Positions 38,771 to 51,200 of a stretch of 64,000 nt of DNA are shown here, one piece after another. The stretch covers positions 62,001-126,000 of the forward strand of contig FN649729.1 of NCBI GenBank assembly GCA_000310025.1, read 5' to 3'. The notes under the pieces are model-generated. The model was given only the letters and a program-made list of their open reading frames with translations. It was not told where the DNA came from and did no database searches. The translations under genes and the position numbers were made by a program. This DNA is from Ectocarpus siliculosus. Its lineage: Eukaryota; Sar; Phaeophyceae; Ectocarpales; Ectocarpaceae. Every line of letters starts with the position of its first letter. Position 1 is the stretch's first letter.

Positions 38771-39445
38771 ACCACGGTGGTAATTTGACGGCGGTCATGA
38801 GTGCCATTGCCACATCTATATGGCCATAACTTAAAGCGACACCAAACAAGGCCGCCTGTGTGGTGCTGAATTACGGCGCCCGAACAGACGGCAAACCTCC
38901 TTCCCAAGATTGATCATATACTACCAAAGATTTTTTGTCGTTGTCACCAGTGGCCTTCACGTTCATTTCAGAGTCAGCACGACGTAAAAACATGAAAACT
39001 TAAAAACGGAAACACGTTGAAGCTTAAAACGAAAGTTACATTGCCTGCGCGACACGACCCACCGATCATTCGTGGTATCTCATCGGCTAAGGGTTAGATC
39101 CGGTATTCTCCTCTGTAGTGCTCATTGTTCTGCTGGACCACCTGTGCGTGGACCAGATATGTGTGTGGTATGGGCGGTGTGCTGTGTGTGCGCGCGCTTC
39201 GTTCCCTGTCCACTCTATGGCGGTACTTTTTTGACGGACGGCGGTAACGCGTTTTTCGACGGTTACGACTTTGGCGGAGGCGGTAAAACAAAAAAACGGC
39301 GAAAAAACGGCGGATTACCGGGACCGCCCACCACGGCGGTAATTTGACGGCGGTTTTATGTTAGAGTAAACCCTTGGAAAAATTCCGGCCGTTCTTACAG
39401 TGGGCCGGATTCCTGAGGCGGATTCTTGGGGGGAGGGTGTAGATC

Positions 39446-39785
39446 AACCCAGACGACATTATCATCGAGTGCGACCTGAGTTCTGGACGTATCGCTCCCA
39501 TCAAGGGCTCCCAGCAACCCTACGCTGAAGGGCTTGCTATTCTGCACGCTGGCTGTTGATGGTCGCTCGGCACGCGTGCGTAAAAAAAACATATCGCATC
39601 ACACCAAGCATGGAGACGCCGAAACAGGCCAAACCGCCACGAGACAGCAAAAAGAGCCGCTTTTGGTCAGAGAGGGGATGACACCGCAACTGATTTCTCG
39701 CTCCCTAGGCCACCGATCGAAGCCAGACCGGTCAGGGCGTGCTCTCTGTTCCTTGCTCTCTGCCGGAGTAGACTTGCTCGGCAGC
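39446..39785 (+). repeat. Left arm of 340-base inverted repeat
   Basis: Begins aacccagacgacat and ends near gctcggcagc. Nearly identical in reverse complement to 39964-40304. Each arm carries the same open frame (starting LFCTLAVDGRSARVRKK), but it has no known domain. Confidence 0.9.
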
Positions 39786-39963
39786 GCGTACTCTGGATCG
39801 ACGGAGAGAAGCATGCGCGTGGTGTCCGTCGCTTATTTTAGATGTGATTTTTTTCTGGTCTGCTTCACTTGAGAATAGAGTGATGTGTTGAAGGCCTGGA
39901 AACAATTTTCAACAGACAGCTTGTGTACACGCAGACGACGGTTTCGAATGATTGGATCAACGA

Positions 39964-40304
39964 GCTGCTGAGCAACTCTACTCCGGCAGAGAGCAAGGAA
40001 CAGAGAGCACGCCCTGACCGGTCTGGCTTCGATCGGTGGCCTAGGGAGCGAGAAATCAGTTGCGTTGTCATCTCCTCTCTGACCAAAAGCGGCTCTTTTT
40101 GCTGTCTCGTGGCGGTTTGGCCTGTTTCGGCGTCTCCATGCTTGGTGTGATGCGATATGTTTTTTTTACGCACGCGTGCCGAGCGACCATCAACAGCCAG
40201 TGTGCAGAATAGCAAGCCCTTCAGCGGAGGGTTGCTGGGAGCCCTTGATGGGAGCGATACGTCAAGAACTCAGGTCGCACTCGCCGATTATGTCGTCTGG
40301 GTTC
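39964..40304 (-). repeat. Right arm of 340-base inverted repeat
   Basis: Reverse complement of 39446-39785, with scattered single-base differences and a spacer of about 178 bases between the arms. Confidence 0.9.
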
Positions 40305-40794
40305 ACCCAGCGGTGAACGTTTTGGGATGAGAAATCTGGGTGGGCACCATCCTGATTTCTTCCAAACTTTTCGGGTGGAGGCCACCCAAAAAGCTGAACC
40401 CGGATTTTGTCGACCCAAAAAACTGAAGAATCTGGCTGTGTATAAGAAGCCGGATTTCTGCCCATTCTGAAAAGTGAAGCTTTTTGGGAAAGGAAATCAG
40501 GTGTATAAGAATCAGCATTAGGGGGTGCAGAAGACGAATTTTGATTATGACAAATTTTGAAATAAAAAGCACCAGAAATTGCACAACGGAAACACCAGAC
40601 CAGTAGGAAGGCAGCGCGGAAAGCAGAAATCGTTGATTCTCGCAAAGGACGGCAATAGAGGCTGCTCAAAACCTACATTTCACGCGTCCTCCACACGCCT
40701 CCTTTGAAATCAAGATGAAAATTCACACCATTCTGAATTCTAGTCAAAAGAGCCAAGACGGAAGGCGCTCAAACAAGGTCAATTTTGAGTGTTT

Positions 40795-41357
40795 GGTGTC
40801 GCATTCTATTGTCATCAGCAGAGGACATCATGAAGATGAGTCGTGCGTGCTGGCACGTTCAGGTTTGTTACTGGAGCTGAGATATCGAAGGTCGCAGCAG
40901 CCTCTGAAAACTGTCCGAAATCTGCGCCAGAACCAAGCGGCATCCAACATTTGTCACAGCCGTGCTCGCCGCCACGGACTCTAAACCCCTGAACTGCGGG
41001 TTGACAGTAGTAGCTGAAGCCACTACAGCTACTACTGACAACCCGCGATTGGGGGGATTGGAGTCCGTGGCGGCGAGTACAGCTGTGACAAATGTNNNNN
41101 NNNNNNNNNNNNNNNNNNNNNNNNNNNNNNNNNNNNNNNNNNNNNNNNNNNNNNNNNNNNNNNNNNNNNNNNNNNNNNNNNNNNNNNNNNNNNNNTGACA
41201 AATGTTGGATGCCGTTTGGTTCTGGCGCAGATTTCGGACGGTTTTCAGAGGCTTCTGCGACCTTCGATATTTCAGCTCCAGCAGCAAACCTGAACGTATC
41301 AGCACGCGCGACGCCTCTTTATGATGTCCTCTACTGATGACAACAGAATGCGACACC
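40795..41357. repeat. Palindromic element copy A, interrupted by assembly gap
   Basis: The left arm from ggtgtcgcattc is matched by a right arm ending gaatgcgacacc at 41357. The arms share the blocks for ctggcacgttcaggtt, atatcgaaggtcgcag, gtccgaaatctgcgcc and gcggcatccaacatttgtcaca. The inner part, around 40965-41090, is a second hairpin (ccgccacggactc ... gagtccgtggcgg). Confidence 0.85.
41096..41195. other. Assembly gap (100 N)
   Basis: Exactly 100 Ns, the usual placeholder for a gap of unknown length. It lies inside a palindromic element, and its flanks share the same 10 bases (tgacaaatgt). Confidence 0.99.
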
Positions 41358-41712
41358 TAACCCTGGCGGGAAGGTTGTTTTCTTTCTTTGTAAAGGATTA
41401 AAGTATGGGAAAAAGAGCCAACGTCACAACCCCTTTTCTGCACCCCCTTAACCGATTTTGAAAATAGTCGCAAGAACACCAGTAAATGCACACGAGCTAC
41501 TCAAGACCAGTCGGAAGCCATCGGGAAAACAGGAATCGTTCATTCTTGCATAGGGCGGCAGTAGAGGTGAGGCTGTTCAAGACGTACATTTCATGCAGTC
41601 TACCTCCACACACCTCCAAACAGCGGTTATGACGCAGGCTCTCTTCTCATCCTTTCATCCAACATATAGAAGACAACCTTCCCGCCGGGGAACCTGGTAC
41701 TTTGTACTAATA

Positions 41713-42130
41713 TCAAAAGAGGACACCATCAAGAGGCGTCGTGCGTACTGGCACGTTCAGGTTTGCTACTGGAGCTGCAATATCGAAGGTCGCAGCAGTC
41801 TCTGAAAACAGTCCGAAATCTGTGCCTGAACCAAGCGGCATCAAACATTAGTCACAGCCGTGCTCACCGCCACGGACCGTAAACCCCTGAACGGTCAGCA
41901 GTAGCTAGTGTCATCAGCTTCTGCTGCAAACCCGCAGTTCAGGAGATTGGGGTCAGTGGCGGCGAGCACAAACAGTACAAGACACTGGGTGTCGGTCTCA
42001 TTTGTAGAGATTTGCGGAGATTGTAGGCCGCTACTACGACCCTCGATACCACCACCACCATAGAAGCAGTTTCGAGCGCGCCAACACGCACTCCCCGCTG
42101 CAATAGGATGTTCTCTAGTGATACTTGTAC
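41713..42130. repeat. Palindromic element copy B
   Basis: Contains the same ordered blocks as copy A: aggcgtcgtgcgtactggcac, atatcgaaggtcgcagcag, gtccgaaatctg, gcggcatcaaacatt, cgccacgga, then the inverted inner part and the reversed left block near the end. Confidence 0.8.
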
Positions 42131-42548
42131 TATGCACCAGGTTCCTGGCAACACAGAGCTTATTTGAGCGCCGGCCGTTTTGGCTCAATTGACTTAAATT
42201 TACAATCGTGTGAACTTTTAACTTGGTTTCAAAGGAGACATGTGGAGGTAGACGCGTGATTTTTTTGTTTTGAGCAGCTTCTACTGCCGCCCCGTGCGGA
42301 AATCAACGATTTCTGTTTTTCGCGATGCCTTCCGACTGGTCCTCTTGTGTGTCTCTTGTGCGTTCTGGTGCTCTTGCGTTCGATTTCACAATTTGTCAAA
42401 ATCACATTTCAAATTCTTGTTCTGGAACCCATTAAAATTGAGATAAACATTATCACGACTATAAATAATCCATGTCGCAAGAGACAGAACGGCGGGCGCT
42501 CAAACATAGTAAGTTCGGGTTTCAAATCGGCCCTGACCACTTTAATCA

Positions 42549-42943
42549 GTAAAGGACACCATGAAGAGGCGTCGTGTGTGCTGGCACGTTCAGGTTTGCT
42601 GCTGGAGCTGAAATATCGAAAGTTGTAGTAGCGCGGCCTACAATCTCCTCAAATTTGACCAAATTCAACCAACGCCCGGTGTCTTGTACTGCTTGTGCTC
42701 GCCGCCACTGACCCCAATCTCCTGAACAGCGGGTATGCTGCAGCAGCTGATGCCACTAGCTACTGCTGACGACCCGCCGTTCAGGGGTTTACGGTCCGTG
42801 GTGGCAGTACAAGACACAGGGCGTCGGTCTAGTTTGGTCAATTTTGCGGAAATGGAAGGCGACTAAGACGACCTTCGATATATAACCTGAACGCGACAGC
42901 ACACACGACGCCTCTTTATGATGCCCTCTACTGATTATGTTGC
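42549..42943. repeat. Palindromic element copy C
   Basis: Starts gtaaaggacaccatgaagagg and ends with the reverse of that block (cctctttatgatgccctctac). The inner hairpin carries ccgccactgaccccaatctcctgaac and gttcaggggtttacggtccgtgg. The middle sequence differs from copies A and B. Confidence 0.8.
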
Positions 42944-45217
42944 TTTCTTTTGGAATATTGAATAAACCCCTTTGGCCCTAGATTCCGTTTCGGCGTCAAT
43001 TTTTTTTCCTACCACCACCGCAGAAAAAAAAAGAGACGGACGTACAGAATAGAACTGCAGCGTACTGCAACAGTTATCTCCACCTAAAAGATCATGCGGG
43101 CAGCCCGCGACAGGGTGGTGGCCACAAACAGAGTGTAGACCTTGAAATGATCAGTCGTCCACTCTATTTTTTGTATATACCGCTAATGATCAATCAAATA
43201 ATCAGTCAAGGGCCATAGCTGGTATTTGTAGTTTTGTACTTCTCTGTCCACCCCCCTCGTGTGAGCCCTGCCGGCTCACTAGAGCTCCTGATTTTCCCCA
43301 CAGTCACACAAGCACACCAGCACACGCCTACGTAGCGGCTTCCTAGGTTCGGGCGAGGGTATGTGGGGAGCTATGATGTGTATGCACATATCGTCTACGC
43401 TATTTTGTTTGACTCGTCTACACTGCTGCTGTTGTGTAGTGTAGCAGCTGACACGATGCCTGCTGGATCTTTGGAATGATGTGCGATTGTACAAATGATT
43501 GATGATGCAGCATACCGCGATATCCTGGCTTCGGCTGGCCTTGAAATCACCCGTTTGTTGCAGCCCTCCGCCCTTTGGACCAGTGGTTGCCTAGGTTCGT
43601 GCGAGGGTATGCATGGTGCTGTGATGTGTGTCTCTGTCGAATATTATGTAGTCTAGAGACATCAGTTTTGGCTTCGCATTTTGCGCGTTGCGCTAACATG
43701 CATTTTGGCCCGCTTCCCGAGACCTACCTACAGGTAGGTTACTCGCTGGGACTGACGCCTTTTCAGTGGCCAGCCGGTTAGCGCGGTCGATACAAAGAAT
43801 AAAGACACCCCTATGGGCTTCCCAACACCCGGCGTGGACGGCCACAGAGGGCGGGAACTCGACGACTTGGCACCTCAGCAGCATTTGCAAATGATCAATC
43901 AATGATCAGTCAGTTCGGCTGCAGGCCCAATAGGGAATAGAGCCAGCGTCAGAAGGGTCTGGCATCCATCTCTTAGGAGAGTGTATTTAGGAGAACATCG
44001 GATTTGGAGAGAGTTTTTTCTGGCTTGTCACGGCCATGTTCGATATACGTAAGAGAGAAATTGTATTTTTCCTGTCGTATTCTCTGAAATTAACCCCCTG
44101 ACGGGAAGAGCCGCACATTGCACACGCCGCAAGCCGCAGATATTATGCGCTGGTCTGCGGGCATCCACTGCTTGAGCGTCCTCGATCATATTCCAGCCCA
44201 CCAGACTTGACGACGCACCCAAGCAGGGTATGCAGAAGCCAACACCACGGGGTTTGTGGCGTGTGGTCAAACGCATGGCGATAATGACGAGATACACCGT
44301 GTCTGCGACAGCTTTGCGCACTCCCGATCCCAGCCTCAGCATTATCTCCAGCCTCTGTGCCACGGTAGACGAAGTTTTTTCATGAACGCCTGTTTTTCTG
44401 TGCTCGACCCGCACTCGCTCATCCAAGCTACACGCGGCTTGCCCTTGCAGGAATGGTAAACAACGTTGTGCGTGCCGCATTTTATATCCGCAATGTCCTC
44501 GAGATCGCAAAGTAGTTAGAGTTCTGCCACCCCCGAATACGATGGCGGACGCACGACTGCTGCCCCCGTGGACTCGTCCGTTTGGCTTTGGCCTTGTTCA
44601 GACTGGCCGGGCTCGTCGTCTGAATCTGAATCTAAGACTAGACCCATGATATGTAGCCCGCATCATAGTTGTCTGTTTTTAGTGCGTGAGTTGCTTTTAT
44701 CGAGCTTGCTTTTTTGTTTGTTTATGTATGTCGAGCCAACACAATAAGGCACTGACGCAGCTGTAGGGCTTTGAATATGATTCCCGGATCCTCCATCAGC
44801 ATCTTCATGTGGCAGTGTAGGCCAGGTATCCCTCTTAAACGGGCTTGATGTGTTTGGCTAGCCAAGGTTTGAAAGCATTCTGTCTCACAGCGGTTTATGA
44901 GTGATCCCGGTTTAAGATGTCGCGAAGGTCCCTGAAGCCATGGCCACTACGATCCGGCGATCTGTAATTTACTGATATATGCATCTCCACATGACGTAGC
45001 CCCACAGCTCACCCAACCAACCAATGGAGATCAGTGAAAACGCGAGAATCGCGAGTGTCGAGTTTGAAAGCTTTCACTTGATACTAGTGTTGACTGTTAC
45101 TGTTGCCAACTTGGTGCCGGAGGGCGGCAGGTGGCGCATCTGCGGGTGGGCGGGGAGCCGGTCGGCGGAGGCTCGAGAGTAGCCAAAAGTAGCTGTAACG
45201 AAGGCAGGAAGGACGAA
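42944..45217. other. BCKDHA upstream region; no gene recognised
   Basis: A 160-codon frame at 44028-44510 (-) has no motif I recognise. A short direct repeat (cctaggttcg(g/t)gcgagggtatg) occurs at 43345 and 43590. A gatcaatcaa...atcagtca motif occurs near 43190 and 43890. Confidence 0.5.
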
Positions 45218-45236
45218 AGGAAGGAAGGAAGGAAGA
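45218..45236 (+). repeat. (GGAA)n microsatellite just before the BCKDHA start codon
   Basis: Four to five ggaa units end a few bases before ATG 45238, so they lie in the probable 5' UTR. Confidence 0.85.
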
Positions 45237-45237
45237 C

Positions 45238-48200
45238 ATGCTGTCACTGCCGCTATCGACACGCTGCGTCCGGCCTTGGGCCGCTGCGACCCAGAAGCTG
45301 CCGAAGGTAACCAAGAGCACAACTTCACACATGAGCTCCGCGGGATCCGAAACAACACGCGCAGCAGCTGCGACTAGAGATGCTCCGGCGAAGGTTGGGG
45401 TATACGCGGGTGGGAAAGAGATGCCCTTCACGTCGATCCTTCGAATCGAGGATCCCGACAAACTCCCGGTGAGATATGCACACCAGCCGGTGCAAGTCGC
45501 CATTGCGCCAGCGAAGACGTCTGTTTTGTTTATTTTGTCGATTGCCTGCGAGAGAAGACCCTGCACTCCTCCATCCGGTTGTTGTGTGTGATTTTCGGCG
45601 GTTTTGGTTGTTTTGACCGTTGTCGTGCTACCACTGCGGCAAGCTACAAAGTATCTTCTGGTAATCAATTGTCTCCGGCTGCCATGCTATACATTTGTAA
45701 CGAACGCTCGGGAGGAAGGTTTGGCCGGTGTTTCGTGTTCTGGACGACGACGGCAGCGTGCGCGCCGATGCGGTAGAACCGAAACTCGGCAAGGAAACGG
45801 CGTTGAAGATGTACGGCAACATGGTCCGCCTGGAAGCTATGGATGACATATTCTACAACGCGCAGAGACAAGTAAGCATCTATCAGCGCCTGTAGGCTAT
45901 TGCCCGCACGAGCAGAAAAGCACACCCGACCACGAGGTACCGTAGTTCGCCCTTGGTTGTCGGAGTTGCCGGAAATGCAAGCGTCTGTATCGTGCGGCGT
46001 GGGAGGCCATCTCACCGCACTTGACATGACGTCACCCTCGGATGCACAACAGAAAACGCGTTGTACCCTGCGTCACAAGTGCGCGCTGTTTCTCTCTCGT
46101 CTTAAACGGTTTGCCGTCTTACTGTCCTCATCGCTCTGTTTGGAAGACTCGAATTTTATGTCAGCTTGTGTGGCAGAAATCAACAGACCGATGTCGACCT
46201 ACAGTACGGTGCCCGTTTCGTGATATGTTGAGTATGCCTCGCCGCGAAAAGTTTCGTCGACTTCCGCGCGCAGTAGCGCACGCCACAAGATTGCGGCCAT
46301 ATGCGACCATGCGCGCTATGTAGTATCTCGTCTGACCGGTTTGCCGTCCTCCTGTCTTCATCGCTCTTTATCGCTCTTTATCTCTTCTATTTAGAGCAAT
46401 TTTGGAAAAATCGAATCCCAGAGAGTCTGGTTGACAGCAACCAACAGACCGACATCGCCCTACGGCGCTCGCCTCGCGATATCTTGAGGATGCCTCGGTA
46501 GGCATCGTGATTCGTGGTCCCTCGCCAAGTTTCATCACCCTCCGAGCGCAGTGACACACGCCACAAAAGTGTGCGACGATGTGCGACGATGTGCGCTATT
46601 TCTCTCCTCTTGACATGGTCGTCGTCTTAAATGTCTTCACCGCTCTTGTTGTTTCTTGTCGACACATTCGGAAAAAAATCGCATTTCAGTGTCCGCTTCA
46701 ACAAACAATGGCATCGTGTTCATTCATTGCAGTGGTCGTTTCGTTGAAAATGTGTGTGGGCTGAGTGAGTTGTCAACGCGACCTATTGCCTACAAGTCAT
46801 GATACGCCCAAAGCGCATGGTGTGTCGATGTGCAAGCATCCTGCATAGGCCAGCAGTGTGCGACCATGTGCGTTCATGCGCGCTCTGCATGGCTTTTATT
46901 TTTTGTTGATTTTCGAGAAAAATTGAATTCCAAGGGTCCTTGCAGCGTCATCATCCTGCATCATCAGCGGAGATATTTCCGGTGAACATAATAAAATAAA
47001 ATACAGCACGGGCAATTCTACAGAGGTCAGATGGGATTCATTCGCATTGATTCCAGGTGTCCCAGCAGAACGCGATATCACACCCCATAAACTAAACGAA
47101 CACTTGTTGTGTGGTAACTTTTGAACCAAAATATCATCACGCGGGGTGTGATATCTTGTGGAACCTACGGTCAGTATGTTCAAATTGTTACGGGCAGGTG
47201 TCGTTGACCAAGGCGCCGCAATCGTGCACCTACACAGCAGTGCAGCAGCAGCCAGAGAAGCTCGCCAGTATCTCAAGAACGAGGGTCTCGCCCGCCCATG
47301 AATGCATCTTCTTGTTGTGTACATCCATTCCTTCATTCGAAGTATCGATTGCTCGCGGGTGAAGATGGTCTGGTTTGAGCCGGGGGGCTCTACTACTGCC
47401 CTATTGAAGCCCTGCTATTCCCCGCTTCTTGCTTCTCCTGTTTGTGTCCTCACGCGCCGCTGCTGCTGCTACATACATACGGTACGTGTGCTGCTCCAAC
47501 CGTTAGGTTTCAGGCAAGTAAATACATACTTTCATGTGTGGGTTACTAATAGTGCCAATTAGACATACGGTGTGTGCAATGCTGCCTACGCCAGGATGGC
47601 GCGACCATGTGCGATCATGCGCGCTGTTTCTCCCTCTGCACCGGCTCACCGTCTTCCTTTTGTCTCCTCCGAGCATTTGCTTTGCCCGGGCGAAGTTCGG
47701 ACTACATTTTGAATCTTAGGGTCCACTGGCAGCAACCGCTCCAGCCGATGTGACCTATTCATGAACGTCCATTTGTATCTGCATTTCAACACGCACGCGC
47801 ACTACTTGTACATGCGTGCAGGACGGGCAATCCATTCAGAGATCGAGCGTTGGGTATAATCAACTGTATATACGGAATAAATACAGCGAACTGCAAAAAG
47901 AAAGAAATCAGACAGGCAACGCCGAGGATACTCGTCACGTTGATATATCACAATACTGCTGTAGGTGGCAACCAAAATAGAAAGTCTACGTACAGAAGTA
48001 AGAGAAACAGCCGAATTACATTTGCTATATGTAACTGCTTGCGGAAGACCGGACTGCCTCTCTCTGGTCTTTTTTTGGACTCTCTTCACAAGTAATACAG
48101 TGTGACGTCACGCGCGTGACCGTTTGCCCCTTTCTTGTCTGGTCAGGCAACGTCGTTCAGACGTGTACATGTAGGCACCCACACGTCGTCCGTGCAATTC

Positions 48201-51200
48201 CACCAAACTGCGCTGCTAGACAACCTCTTTCTAATCACGAGCCATCGAACTGAAGGTAGATATCTACTGCAACTTTTCTACATACATGGCTCGTTCGTCT
48301 GTCGAGCCCGAAGAATTCGAACGAGGAGGCACACCACGTTTTACTGCTTGCTGGCTCCCGTGACAATTTTTCTGGACACACGCCACATCGATCACCAACT
48401 CACACTCAGATCACGCGTTCGTCGACAGGAGGTGCTCCGCTTTGATTCGAGCATTGGAACAGTTCTGTCAGAGCCATGGAGTGGGTATTGCCGTGTCAAT
48501 CGTTGCGTTTCGGTTTCCTTGTAGGAGTGCCATGTAGGAGATATTCCAAAGGAGACCCAGAAAGACCATCATGTAGAATACATGCATACGTGCATCTGTT
48601 GGTCGACAGCATCATATGACAGGTGCACGGTACGCGCACGGTTGTTCGCATCGCATTGAAGTATGCTTCGTCGTCGCAGGAGGTATCCCATCCGGTCATG
48701 GTCGTCGCGGTAGGCAAACATTCTGGTCAATGTCTGGTCCATGCTGCCGTACCCAAAAACAATTGGAGCTACCATTTTTTTTCTCATACTAACAGTATGA
48801 ATGTGTCGCGACACGCCGAGCATTCTGTTTGTGAGTATATATATAACATGATTTTGAACGCCGAAATATTATTCCAGGGGTGTGTTACCTTGTGTCGTAT
48901 ACGGTAGTCTTACCTGTTTGATGCATTTGGTTTTTATCTGTCGTAGAAAACGTTTTCCCTGGATCGTAAGTCGCCCACCCCCACCTGTGCGAGGAGCAGC
49001 TCCATGCGCGTTTGTTTTCGCTGTCGCATAATCTCCGTTAGGTTAGGTGACTGCCAATGATATATCAACAGCCGCACACAAACACAGTACCGGGAAATTT
49101 AAACAAAGTGGTGATTGAATGGTACCCGCGGTAAAGTAACTTGGCCCGGCCACGTTCGATTGTTTAGTTTCGCTTGTATTTTGCGAACCATTGGTCGCGT
49201 GCGGCCTAAACGGCTCGTTGTACAGCACGGCACAGCGTCGCACAGCAGCAAAGGTTGGCACGGTAAACCATTTGCTCTGTGTCTGGCCTTCTGTTATACG
49301 GGACGGATTTTTTCCTGGTTCGCATATACTTGCGCCCCACAGCTGTCTTCAGGGTCAAGAACTTTCTATCCCCAAGAGGAGTAAAGTAAATGTTAATCTG
49401 CCCCCCTGCGTTACAATCTTCCCCTCGACTCCAGTACCGTTCAGCGTTGCGCATGGTTCTGCTGATAATGGTCTGTCGTAGCACGACAAACGTCAGTGAG
49501 TGAAACGTTCACCCTAACCCACAGTTCTCTTTTGCCCACCAACAATCGTGTAGGGCCGGATCTCGTTTTACCTGCAGTCGGCCGGCGAAGAGGCCCTTCA
49601 GATGGGCGGAGCGGCGGCGTTGGACATGAATGACATGGCTTTCACGCAATACCGGGAGCCGGGCCTCCTAATGTGGCGGGACTTCGGCGTTCAGGTGGTG
49701 TTGTTGTCGGAACACTGTAAAATTGATACCATGGTATGCGGGTGACAAGCGTCGTTTGAGCTTTTGGGGGTGGTCGATGCCGCTTCTTCAAAGCTCTCAT
49801 GAGCTTGCGTGCAGAGCAGATGGGTAGTGGGGACCAGCCCTTGGATAAGGAAACGTCGTCGAGTTGTTTCAGCCTTGAGGAAGCAGGGGGTGATAAAGAG
49901 CGTTCTGTGTCGTTCCGTGCTCGGGGTGAAACATGTTTGATAAGAAGGTCCTGGCAGTTGAGATGCGATGCTACCCGCGTCACACTAGTGTTGAGGTAGT
50001 AGCCTGAGAGGCAAACCGTTCCATGGGAGATGCTGACAAACATTTCGGGGATCCAGGAGGCATGGTGGTATCCTGTAGGTCACTGCAACACAAAGAAGTA
50101 CGGGAAACGGCATTCAACGCGAACTCCTTTTTTTCGTCGAAGCGCCAGAAAGCCGGACAAACAAGTGCTGTACTTGTCTTGGGTTTGCTTGATGGTTCGG
50201 TCGATGTTTAAGGTTCGCTGCCCATCATTGTCACACGACGCCAACCACAGCCAACACTTGCGTCACAACTTTACCGTGTGCTCGGGCATCCCCGCCGACG
50301 TCCGCATTCAACATTTTTTCAGAGCTTTGCGGACCAGTGCTTGAGCAACATCAGCGACCTCGGCAAAGGTACAGTCAGTGCCGCATGGACTCGACCTACT
50401 GGGAGCATCCGGATGTAGCTGCCGAGTACGGTAGTGTTGGGGTTGCTTGGGGCACTGTTTCGTGGAACGAAAAGTACCTGTACAAGAGTAAGTCGTCTTC
50501 GCGAGCATTAACTGGCAACAAGGGAACGTTTGGTGAGTTGTTTCGACAGTAGCTCGGTGGTAGTGTGTCGGGCTCTCCACATTGGAAAACTCTTAGGGTC
50601 TTGGCCGCAAACGGGGCCGATCTAGTCGCTTGTCACACAGTCCGTCCGTAGCCACGGAACACCCTGTACATGCCTGTCGGGAGTGACACCCTGGATGTGC
50701 TGTCATGTGGCATTGAACCCGTGTCGTTGTAACGTTTTTTTTTTGTGTGTGTCGGTAACCACCTGTTTTTCCTCTGACAACTACTGTTGTACTGCGACAT
50801 TTTCCAGGTCGCCAGATGCCAGTCCACTATGGCTCGAAAGAGTTGCACTACCAGGTGAGTGTGGTTTCAGGTGTGGTTTCGCATCGAAGCCAGCTCTTTT
50901 TGGTGTACCCTTCTGAGTCGTTGCTCGTGCATCTCGGCGCTAAGTGGATCCGGCTAGCGTCGTGGATAGGTTTGTGGCGAGGTCGTTCTGGAGTCCGTGT
51001 AGGAGCGATTTTTCCACTCGGCAGCAGGTTGTACGGCCTTGTTTGCGGAGATCTGAGAAATGAGCAAGATACTGACTTTCGCCCCTGTATATACCTTTAG
51101 TCTGGGCCTGTTATAGCGTTACGCCTGCGATCCCCACCGCAGTTTTATCTTTCCCAATACCCAACCTTCTTCAATGCAGCTGCACGGTTCCATGCCCCCC

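Larger units (their letters stand above)
38413..40516. mobile_element. Composite fold-back element, about 2.1 kb (candidate non-autonomous transposon)
   Basis: The left end (ctgattcttatacacctg..., continuing through cctttcccaaaaa, cacttttca and aaatccggct to about 38480) recurs as an imperfect reverse complement at about 40445-40516. Between these ends lie a GGCGGTAA tandem repeat, a diverged copy of it at 39219-39360, and a 340-base inverted repeat. No transposase is recognisable, and I could not identify a target-site duplication. Confidence 0.55.

Noticed and set aside
38451-38907. Arg/Pro-rich minus-strand frames as a repeat protein
   Set aside because: They arise from the 110-base GGCGGTAA DNA repeat. 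No start context or splice evidence.
44028-44510. 160-codon minus-strand frame as a transposase remnant
   Set aside because: No catalytic motif or similarity that I can name.
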